From Paraburkholderia gardini (lineage in GTDB: Bacteria > Pseudomonadota > Gammaproteobacteria > Burkholderiales > Burkholderiaceae): a stretch of 64,000 nt of DNA. A program made the translations under genes and the position numbers. Location of the stretch: contig NZ_CAJQYY010000002.1 of the NCBI RefSeq assembly GCF_907164575.1, positions 248,001-312,000 on the forward strand. Direction: 5' to 3'. Shown piece by piece: positions 34,799 through 42,318 of this stretch. A model generated the notes under the pieces. That model made no database searches. It had not been told where the DNA came from and saw only the letters and a list, made by a program, of their open reading frames with translations. Each line of letters begins with the position of its first letter. Position 1 is the first letter of the stretch.

Positions 34799-37327
34799 GT
34801 GCGCGCCTCGCTGAACGATCTGTCTGAACGGGCGACGCACGGCGCGGCGCCCACCCTTGCGGTGGAAGTCAAACCTGCGGACAGCGTCTGGCCGCAGCCG
34901 CTCGAACACGGCTGGCAATGCGTGACGACGAAGGCCGGCGCATGCGCGTCGCCGTCCGGTCTGCCCGCTACCGGCTGGCTGCCCGCGCAGGTACCGGGCA
35001 CGATCGCCTCGGCGTGGCGCGGCGCCGGCAGACTCGATGCGGAACGCCCGCCCGCCTTCGCTGCCGACGATCACTGGTATTGTCTGCCGCTTGCCGGAAA
35101 CGGCCCGCAGCGTCTGCGTCTGCATGGCCTCGCGACCCTCGCCGAAGTGTGGCTCGACGACCGGAAGATCCTCACCTCCGATTCGATGTTCGTCGCTCAC
35201 GACGTCGAATTTGAACTGAATGGCGCAGCCACCCTTTCGCTGTGTTTCCGCTCGCTGGCGCCGCTCCTCGCCGCGCGCCGCTCGCGCGCACGCTGGCGAC
35301 CGCGGCTCGTCACACCGCCGACGCTGCGCAATGTTCGCACCACGCTGCTGGGCTATATGCCGGGTTGGTGTCCGCCGTTGCAGGCAGTCGGGCCGTGGCG
35401 CGCGATCGAAAAACTCGGCGACGCGCCCGCCGCGATCGATACGGTCGACCTGCGCACGCAGCTGGATGGCGACGACGGTATCGTTTCTGTCACGCTCGAA
35501 TTCGTCCATCCGCAACCAGACACGACACTTGTGGTATTGAATTGCGGCACGGCCCGATCGTCTCTTCAATGGACCGGTGCGCACACGCTCAGCGGCAATC
35601 TGCGCGTGCCGCACGTCGAACGGTGGTGGCCGCATACGCATGGCACGCCCCGACTGCATGACATCGAACTGCAACTCGGTGACACGTCGATCGCGCTCGG
35701 CTGCGTGGGCTTCCGTACGATCGACGTCGCGCGCGGCGACGACGGCGAAGGCTTCGCGTTGCGCATCAACGGCACACCGGTGTTCTGCCGCGGCGCCTGC
35801 TGGACAAGCGCCGATCTCGTGACACTCGCCGGCACGCCGGAACAGCTCGCGCAAGCGTTTGCGCACGCGCGCGACGCCGGCATGAACATGCTGCGCGTCG
35901 GCGGCACGATGGTGTACGAATCCGACGCGTTCTACCGGCTCGCGGACGAGTACGGCATGCTCATCTGGCAGGACTTCGCATTCGCGAACTTCGATTACCC
36001 CACCGACAGCGATTTCACCGCGTCGATCACGCTTGAAGCCACGCAGTTTCTGGCCCGCACGCGGCGTTTCGCATCGCTTGCAGTGCTGTGCGGCGGCAGC
36101 GAGGTCGACCAGCAGGCCGCGATGTTCGGGCTGCCGCCTTCGATGCGCGTGCAACCACTTTTCACCGAACACCTCCCCGCGATCGTCGAACGCGAACGGC
36201 CCGATGTGCCGTACGTGACCAATTCGCCGTCGGGCGGCGTATGGCCGTTTTCGACCCGCACGGGGATCACGCATTACTACGGCGTGGGCGCCTATCAGCG
36301 TCCGCTCGACGACGTGCGCCGCTCGCAGGTTCGTTTCGCCGCCGAATGTCTCGCCTTCGCGAATGTCCCGGACGATGCCACGCTGCGGGACGCGGGCACG
36401 ATGCACGCCCACGACCCGCGCTGGAAGGCCGCCGTGCCACGCGATCCGGGTGCCGGCTGGGATTTCGACGACGTCCGCGACCATTACCTGCGTACCCTCT
36501 ATGGCATCGAGCCGGCCCGCTTGCGCTACGAGGACCCGCAGCGCTATCTGGACCTGTCGCGCGCGGTGGTGGCCGAACTGATGACCGATGTGTTCGCCGA
36601 ATGGCGCCGCGCAGGCTCGCCGTGCGGCGGCGGCCTTGTCTGGCAATTGCAGGATCTGAAATCTGGCGCGGGCTGGGGCGTCGTGGATGCCCTGGGGCGG
36701 CCGAAAAGCGCGTGGCATGGGCTTTCGCAGGTCCTGCAGCCGGTTCAGGTCGTCATCACCGACGAAGGATTGAATGGCCTCGACCTGCATCTCATCAATG
36801 AGACAGCCGGAAAATTGACGCTGCAACTGGATCTCGTCTGCCTGCGCGACGGCGCCGTCGACGTCGCGTCCGCGACCCGCGCGGTCGTGCTCGCGCCGCG
36901 CAGTACCCAGCGTATCGGCGCGGCGGACTGCCTCGGCCAGTTCTTCGATTTCACCTGTGCGTACCGCTTCGGCCCGCGCGCACACGACGTGACGATCGTC
37001 ACGCTGCGCGATCCGTCGAGCGGCAGGATCTGGTCGGAAGCCTGCCATCTGCCTGAACGCAGCGCGCTCGAACGGCACGATCTCGGCCTCACCGCCACAC
37101 CCGAAGCCACCCCGGATGGCTGGGTGCTCGTGATCGAGTCGCGTCGTTTCGCCCGCTACGTCCATATCTCGGACGCTCACTACCGGGCGAGGCAGGACTG
37201 GTTTCACCTGCCGCCCAACCGTCCCGTGCGGGTTCCACTCACGCCGTTCAACGCAAACGATACAGGTGTGTCGCCCGACGGCGAGATCCGTGCGATCAAT
37301 GCGCACGCCCCTGTCTTCTATCGCTGA
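34799..37327 (+). CDS. glycoside hydrolase family 2 (beta-mannosidase-like)
   Basis: An 842-residue protein with GH2 architecture: N-terminal jelly-roll (about 1-170, PAQVPGTIASAWRGAG, LHGLATLAEVWLDDR), immunoglobulin-like part, TIM barrel (about 320-640) and C-terminal beta domains. The barrel has INGTPVFCRGACW, DAGMNMLRVGGTMVYE, LIWQDFAFAN. The acid/base Glu fits VLCGGSEVDQQ (GNNE position) and the nucleophile fits RFAAECLAFANVP (SEFG position). No signal peptide, so it appears cytosolic. The start is uncertain: GTG 34799 or TTG 34784, just after the DUF1839 stop. Last gene of the carrier-protein operon. Confidence 0.82.
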   Translation: MRASLNDLSERATHGAAPTLAVEVKPADSVWPQPLEHGWQCVTTKAGACASPSGLPATGWLPAQVPGTIASAWRGAGRLDAERPPAFAADDHWYCLPLAGNGPQRLRLHGLATLAEVWLDDRKILTSDSMFVAHDVEFELNGAATLSLCFRSLAPLLAARRSRARWRPRLVTPPTLRNVRTTLLGYMPGWCPPLQAVGPWRAIEKLGDAPAAIDTVDLRTQLDGDDGIVSVTLEFVHPQPDTTLVVLNCGTARSSLQWTGAHTLSGNLRVPHVERWWPHTHGTPRLHDIELQLGDTSIALGCVGFRTIDVARGDDGEGFALRINGTPVFCRGACWTSADLVTLAGTPEQLAQAFAHARDAGMNMLRVGGTMVYESDAFYRLADEYGMLIWQDFAFANFDYPTDSDFTASITLEATQFLARTRRFASLAVLCGGSEVDQQAAMFGLPPSMRVQPLFTEHLPAIVERERPDVPYVTNSPSGGVWPFSTRTGITHYYGVGAYQRPLDDVRRSQVRFAAECLAFANVPDDATLRDAGTMHAHDPRWKAAVPRDPGAGWDFDDVRDHYLRTLYGIEPARLRYEDPQRYLDLSRAVVAELMTDVFAEWRRAGSPCGGGLVWQLQDLKSGAGWGVVDALGRPKSAWHGLSQVLQPVQVVITDEGLNGLDLHLINETAGKLTLQLDLVCLRDGAVDVASATRAVVLAPRSTQRIGAADCLGQFFDFTCAYRFGPRAHDVTIVTLRDPSSGRIWSEACHLPERSALERHDLGLTATPEATPDGWVLVIESRRFARYVHISDAHYRARQDWFHLPPNRPVRVPLTPFNANDTGVSPDGEIRAINAHAPVFYR

Positions 37328-37944
37328 GCACGACGGATTAAGTGCCTCACGCCGTCAAGACGCGCACCAATCCTTGCGCTCTCACTGTTGGCGCTTCCCC
37401 GAAATCCATGCCCTTCCTGTCGGGTGCTGCCCACCAGAAATCCGTTCGGTGCGCCAGCGCACGAAGCGGGTGGAACACTTCTGAATCATTTCCGGCTCAC
37501 GCCTGAAGCAGTACGACCGTCCCCAGCCAGCGGGTGTTTCAGGATTGAGTCACCCCTCTCACGAGGTCTCCGGAACGGCATGAACCCAATCTGATCAAGG
37601 ACTTGCATCCGATGGAAATATCGATGGCGCGATGCGGACGGTCCGGGCGCGATGTACAGAATTGAAACAAAAACGCACGTTTCACCACGCCAGGCCCGCT
37701 CCCGCACTTCGTTGCGCCGCACCAGCATTCAGTTCCGGTCCCACTGGCACGCTCCTCGCTAGATGAGAGGCGCAACAACTAGCGCCGACGCAAACACGCA
37801 TCACTATGTGCAGAAGCGCAAGGCCATACGGGGCTGGTACTGCGTAGTCCAGGTCGCTCGCCAGGCGACAGATAGCAAGGCACGCAGCACCGGATTAAAA
37901 AAACAAGAAGTCGCACAACGTGCGGCTTCGTGCGAGGACCGATC
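37328..37944. other. 617-bp intergenic region before the Crp/Fnr gene
   Basis: No gene with convincing coding character is seen on either strand. Base composition is lower in GC than the surroundings, and it contains several A-rich tracts (for example AAACAAAAAC near 37664-37674 and seven A near 37897). It should carry the 3' end of the carrier operon and the promoter of the Crp/Fnr-EPS operon. One inverted repeat at its end is listed separately. Confidence 0.5.
37908..37928 (+). promoter_or_regulatory. inverted repeat just upstream of the Crp/Fnr ribosome binding site
   Basis: AAGTCGCAC-AAC-GTGCGGCTT forms a 9-bp stem with one G:T pair and a 3-base loop, ending seven bases before the GAGGA ribosome binding site. 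It may be an RNA hairpin affecting translation or a DNA operator. It has no T-run. Confidence 0.4.
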
Positions 37945-38679
37945 ATGTTGACCCTTCAATCCGATCTGCACGGCAATCATTTGCTTGGGGCGTTGCCTTC
38001 CCACGAGTGGCAGGCGATCGCTCCGCATCTCGAGCTTGTTCATCTGCGCACGGAGCAGTTGCTGTGCGACTCAGGACAGCGCATTCATCACGTGTATTTT
38101 CCGACCACCGCGATCATCTCCATGCTGTACACGATGGAAGATGGCGGCTCGGTCGAAATCGCCGCTGTCGGCCGTGAAGGCATGACGGGCGTGCCGGTCC
38201 TCACCGGCGGCGAGACGATGCCGAACCGCGTGCAGGTGCAATGCGCGGGCTTCGCGTATCGCATGAGCGCCCAGGCACTGAAGGCACACTTCGCACGCTC
38301 CGATTTCATGCGTCGCCTGATGTTGCTCTACATGCATGCCCTGCTCACGCAGGTCGCACAGACGGCCGCGTGCAATCGCCACCATTCGCTGAACAAGCAA
38401 CTGTGCCGCTGGCTGCTGATCGAAATCGACCGCGTCGCCACGGACGAACTCACGGTAACGCAACAGTTGATCGCAGACATGCTCGGCGTGCGCCGCGAAG
38501 GCATCACGGAAGCTGCGGGCAAGCTGCATAACGACGGTCTCATCCATCACAGCCGTGGTCACATCCGCGTGCTGGACCGGAAAGGTCTCGAAGCGCGTGC
38601 ATGCGAATGCTACAGCCTCGTGAAGCGTGAGTTCGACCGGCTGTTGCCGTGCCTGCATCAGGCTGAAGCCGTCAGCTGA
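37945..38679 (+). CDS. Crp/Fnr-family transcriptional regulator
   Basis: A 244-residue regulator. The N-terminal cyclic-nucleotide-binding-like beta-roll (about 20-130; HHVYFPTTAIISMLYTMEDGGSVEIAAVGREGM) lacks the full cAMP-contact signature, so the effector is unknown. The C-terminal winged helix has LTVTQQLIADMLGVRREGITEAAGKL as the recognition region. No Fnr-type N-terminal cysteine cluster is seen. ATG 37945 follows GAGGACCGATC. The hexose-1-phosphate transferase gene starts 14 bases after its stop, so the regulator is cotranscribed with EPS initiation and export genes and probably controls them. Confidence 0.9.
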   Translation: MLTLQSDLHGNHLLGALPSHEWQAIAPHLELVHLRTEQLLCDSGQRIHHVYFPTTAIISMLYTMEDGGSVEIAAVGREGMTGVPVLTGGETMPNRVQVQCAGFAYRMSAQALKAHFARSDFMRRLMLLYMHALLTQVAQTAACNRHHSLNKQLCRWLLIEIDRVATDELTVTQQLIADMLGVRREGITEAAGKLHNDGLIHHSRGHIRVLDRKGLEARACECYSLVKREFDRLLPCLHQAEAVS

Positions 38680-38693
38680 ACAAGACCCAGATC

Positions 38694-40079
38694 ATGTTCA
38701 GGAACACCGCGCGCTGCCTCGACGCACTCTTCGTGATTGCGGGGGCGCTGATCGCTCACTGGATGCGCTTTTCGACCGCACATGAACTCGCGGACGACGA
38801 ACGGCTGCTGATCGCGTTCAACTGCGTGCTCGTGCTGCTGTTGTTCCCTGGCTTCGGCGTATATGAGACGTGGCGTGGCAAGTCGCTCTCCGCAATGCTC
38901 GGTCGCGTGACGATGGCATGGCTCATCGTGGTTGCGACGGGGCTCGTGCTGGTCTTTACGATGCACCGGATGGACGCCGTGTCGCGGTTGTGGTTTGGTT
39001 ACTCGACACTGATATCCGGCGTGCTGATCGTATCGACGAAACTGGTCGCTCATCTGGGTCTGCGCACGGCGCGTCGCCGTGGGCTCAACTTCCGCACCGT
39101 GGCGATCGTGGGCGCACCCGGCTTTTCGCGGATGCTGCTCGCGCATCTCGAACGCGCGCCGCAAGCCGGCTTCAAGCCCGTCTGCCTGTTCGACACGAAC
39201 GCGGAACTGCTCGGCACGCAGGAAATGCGCGTGCACCGGTTACCCGTGCTCACGGACATCGATGCCTTCGCTGCGAAGGTGCGCGAAGAGCACATCAACG
39301 AGGTATGGCTTGCATTACCCCTGTCGGAAGAACACACGATTTACCGTTTCAAGCGCGCGTTTCAGCACGATTTCGTGAATCTGCGCTTCATCCCGGACGT
39401 GCGCAGCCTCTCGCTCTTCAATCACGCGCTTACCGACGTGCTCGGTCTCGCGACCATCAATCTCAACGCGACGCCAATTTCGCCGGTGCAGATGTGGCCG
39501 AAGCTCATATTCGACCGTCTGTTCGCGCTCGTTGCGCTCGTCACGCTGTCACCGCTGTTCGTCGTGCTGGCTGTCGCGATCAAGCTCGGCTCGCCTGGGC
39601 CCGTCTTTTTCTCGCAGGAACGCAAAGGCATCGACGGTCAGCCGTTTCGCATCTACAAGTTCCGCTCGATGACCGTGCACAGGGAAGCGCGCGGTCAACT
39701 GACGCCGACCGCGCGCGTCGATACGCGTGTGACGAAAGTGGGCGCGTTCATCCGTCGCACGAGTCTCGACGAGCTGCCGCAATTCTTCAATGTGTTGCTG
39801 GGGCAGATGTCGGTGGTCGGTCCGCGGCCGCATGCGATCGAACACGACAATCTCTACAAGGATCTCGTGTACGGCTACATGTATCGCTACCGCATCAAAC
39901 CGGGTATTACGGGCTGGGCACAGGTGAACGGATATCGCGGCACCACGACAAAAGTCGAAAAGATGGAAACGCGCGTCAAGTTCGATCTCTTCTATATCTA
40001 CAACTGGTCGTTCTGGTTCGACATGAGGATTGTGCTGATTACGATCTTCAAGGGTTTCGTCGGCCATAACGCGTATTGA
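38694..40079 (+). CDS. wcaJ: undecaprenyl-phosphate hexose-1-phosphate transferase (WcaJ/BceB-like)
   Basis: A 461-residue polyisoprenyl-phosphate hexose-1-phosphate transferase that starts the EPS repeat on undecaprenyl phosphate, usually with glucose-1-P. Four N-terminal membrane segments, a Rossmann-like CoA-binding domain ([17 protein letters not shown]), then the catalytic C-terminus: [87 protein letters not shown]. It is homologous to BceB of cepacian synthesis. Cotranscribed with the Crp/Fnr gene. Confidence 0.94.
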   Translation: MFRNTARCLDALFVIAGALIAHWMRFSTAHELADDERLLIAFNCVLVLLLFPGFGVYETWRGKSLSAMLGRVTMAWLIVVATGLVLVFTMHRMDAVSRLWFGYSTLISGVLIVSTKLVAHLGLRTARRRGLNFRTVAIVGAPGFSRMLLAHLERAPQAGFKPVCLFDTNAELLGTQEMRVHRLPVLTDIDAFAAKVREEHINEVWLALPLSEEHTIYRFKRAFQHDFVNLRFIPDVRSLSLFNHALTDVLGLATINLNATPISPVQMWPKLIFDRLFALVALVTLSPLFVVLAVAIKLGSPGPVFFSQERKGIDGQPFRIYKFRSMTVHREARGQLTPTARVDTRVTKVGAFIRRTSLDELPQFFNVLLGQMSVVGPRPHAIEHDNLYKDLVYGYMYRYRIKPGITGWAQVNGYRGTTTKVEKMETRVKFDLFYIYNWSFWFDMRIVLITIFKGFVGHNAY

Positions 40080-40101
40080 AGTGGTTTTCCGGGGATTGTT
40101 C

Positions 40102-41034
40102 GTGAAAGTGTCCGTGATCGTGCCGACCTACCGGCGAACCGACGAGCTCGAACGTTGCATCGATGCACTCGACGCACAGCACCGCCGTGCCGATGAAGTG
40201 GTCGTGATCGCGCGCAACGACGACCATCCGACGATCGACTGGTTGAAGCGTCGCGAGACGCTGCGGCCCGATGCACGCCTGCGTATCGGGCTCGTCAGCC
40301 GGGCGGGCGTGGTCGCCGCGTACAACCGCGGCATCGAAACGGCCACCGGCGATGTGGTCTGCTTCACCGACGACGACGCCGCGCCGCACGCCGACTGGAT
40401 CGGGCGCATCGCGCATGCGTTCGAAGACGACCCCGCGCTCGGCGGCCTTGGCGGCCGCGACATCGTGCATCGGGGCGACGGCGTCCTGCAGGGGCAAAAG
40501 CCGGTCGTCGGCGTGGTGCGCTGGTATGGGCGCCCGATCGGCAATCATCACATCGGCCACGGTGCGCCACGCGAGGTCGACGTGCTGAAAGGCGTGAACA
40601 TGGCGTTTCGCCGCGAGGCGATCGGTACCCTGCGTTTCGATCCGCGTCTGCGCGGCAGCGGCGCGCAGGTGCATTGCGAAATGGCATTCAGTCTCGACGT
40701 GGGGCGTCGGGGCTGGACGCTGGTCTACGACCCGACGCTGCTCGTCGAGCATTACCCGGCGCAGCGAAGTGACGAAGACCAGCGCCATGTTTTCAACGAC
40801 GCGGCGTTCTACAACGCGTCGTTCAATCTCCGTCTCATCATGTGCGAGCACCTGTCGACTCCAGGCAGGTGGGCGTTCGTCACCTATTCGACGTTGATCG
40901 GCAGTCGCGCGGACCCGGGGCTTGTGCGCGCGCTGCTGCTGGCGTTCAACGGTGACGGGATAGCGCTCGCGCTTCGTAAATGGTGGGTCGGCTTGCGCGC
41001 GATGCGCGGAGCCTGGCAGGAGGCGATGCGCTGA
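40102..41034 (+). CDS. glycosyltransferase family 2
   Basis: A 310-residue GT-A enzyme. Motifs: SVIVPTYRRTDELERCIDAL, the DXD in CFTDDDAAPHADWI, and a GVNMAFRREAI acceptor-side motif. It should add a sugar early in repeat assembly, since it follows the initiating transferase. GTG 40102 follows CCGGGGAT and was preferred to GTG 40081, which lacks a site. The Wza gene follows 41 bases later. Confidence 0.88.
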   Translation: MKVSVIVPTYRRTDELERCIDALDAQHRRADEVVVIARNDDHPTIDWLKRRETLRPDARLRIGLVSRAGVVAAYNRGIETATGDVVCFTDDDAAPHADWIGRIAHAFEDDPALGGLGGRDIVHRGDGVLQGQKPVVGVVRWYGRPIGNHHIGHGAPREVDVLKGVNMAFRREAIGTLRFDPRLRGSGAQVHCEMAFSLDVGRRGWTLVYDPTLLVEHYPAQRSDEDQRHVFNDAAFYNASFNLRLIMCEHLSTPGRWAFVTYSTLIGSRADPGLVRALLLAFNGDGIALALRKWWVGLRAMRGAWQEAMR

Positions 41035-41075
41035 GGACAGGCAGCGCATCTATAACGCAAAAAGGACCATAGACC

Positions 41076-42293
41076 ATGAATTCCAGAACATTGCTCGCCT
41101 GCCTGGCGACACTATCGTTATGCGCGTGCTCGCTCGCGCCGGGGCCTTATCTCGACACCAATCGTCTCGACCAGACGCAACAGGCAACGGTCGCCGCACC
41201 GACCTACGCCGTGCGCCCGATCGACATCTCATGGTTCCAGCAACAGACCGCGACGGCGGTACCGTCGACGTGCCCGTCCGCATTTTCGTGTCTCACGAAA
41301 GAAACACGCGGCATGTCGCCGTACAAGATCGGCATCGACGACCAGCTCGCGATCATTGTCTGGGACCATCCGGAGCTGACGGGTGGCGCACTGGCCGGCG
41401 GCGGCGCGGGAGCGCCATTACCGCAGGGAACCGCCGGCACTGGCGTGGGCGGCACGACGCTTCAGGGCGGCGCGACGGGACCCGCTCCGCTGCCGGGTTC
41501 ACCCGGCAGTTCCGGCGCCGAAGGCGGCCTCACCGTGCGGGTCGCCTACAACGGCACGATCTTTTTCCCGCGTGTCGGACGCATCAAGGTCGTGGGCATG
41601 ACCGCGCAGCAGGTCCAGAGCGTCCTTACAAAAGGGCTGGCGAAAACGATCCGCGATCCGCAGATCGATGTGCGCGTCGCCGGCTTCAATAGCCAGTCCG
41701 TGCAGGTCACCGGCAACGTACGCTCGCCGCAGGCGGAGGCGGTGACCGATCTGCCGCTCAGCGTGCTCGATGCAATCAATCGCGCGGGCGGCGCGCTGCC
41801 CGATGCCGACCTGCAGAACGTCGGCATTACGCGTAATGGCAAGCGCACGGCCGTCGACGTCGCCGCGCTGCTGGAAACCGGCGATCCAAACCAGAACGTG
41901 ATGCTGAAGGATGGCGACATCATCGACGTGCCGGACCGCTCGAACAGCCGCGTATTCGTGCTCGGTGAAGTCACCAAGCCCACGTCGCTGCCGATGAACC
42001 GGGGACACCTGACGCTCGCCGATGCGCTCACGGGTGCGGGCAGTCTCGATCTCGCGACGGGCGATCCGCGTTCGATCTACGTGATTCGCGGCGCCGACAA
42101 GTCAACGACTCCAGACGTATTCCGGCTCGACATGACGCAGGTGGACGCCATGTTGCTGATGACGAAATTCGATCTGCAGCCAAAGGACGTGGTGTACGTG
42201 CAGGTGGCGAACTCCGCGCGCTTCAACCGGGCGCTCGCGCAGGTCCTGCCTACTCTGCAAACCCTGTTTTTTACACGGGAACTGGCTCGCTGA
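41076..42293 (+). CDS. wza: outer-membrane polysaccharide export lipoprotein Wza
   Basis: A 405-residue outer-membrane translocon lipoprotein (lipobox LCAC, acceptor C18). It aligns with Wza: SPYKIGIDDQLAIIVWDHPEL (PES domain), RVAYNGTIFFPRVGRIKVVG, DPQIDVRVAGFNSQSVQVTGNV, LSVLDAINRAGG (SLBB), a second SLBB (VFVLGEVTKPTSL) and a C-terminal LQPKDVVYVQVANSARFNRAL amphipathic end. A roughly 50-residue Gly/Ala/Pro-rich insertion (102-151) interrupts the PES domain between VWDHPEL and RVAYNG. It works with the Wzc gene 25 bases downstream. Confidence 0.95.
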   Translation: MNSRTLLACLATLSLCACSLAPGPYLDTNRLDQTQQATVAAPTYAVRPIDISWFQQQTATAVPSTCPSAFSCLTKETRGMSPYKIGIDDQLAIIVWDHPELTGGALAGGGAGAPLPQGTAGTGVGGTTLQGGATGPAPLPGSPGSSGAEGGLTVRVAYNGTIFFPRVGRIKVVGMTAQQVQSVLTKGLAKTIRDPQIDVRVAGFNSQSVQVTGNVRSPQAEAVTDLPLSVLDAINRAGGALPDADLQNVGITRNGKRTAVDVAALLETGDPNQNVMLKDGDIIDVPDRSNSRVFVLGEVTKPTSLPMNRGHLTLADALTGAGSLDLATGDPRSIYVIRGADKSTTPDVFRLDMTQVDAMLLMTKFDLQPKDVVYVQVANSARFNRALAQVLPTLQTLFFTRELAR

Positions 42294-42318
42294 CGCTCGC
42301 TACGCGACGGAGTTAAAA

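Noticed and set aside
34571..37306. 911-codon open frame on the minus strand
   Set aside because: It is antisense to the DUF1839 and GH2 genes, which have clear family motifs. Long antisense frames are expected from high third-position GC; the translation is Arg/His-rich without recognisable domains.
37763..37951. Short plus-strand frames in the 617-bp gap
   Set aside because: No ribosome binding site, atypical codon use and overlap with the Crp/Fnr start. The gap looks regulatory.
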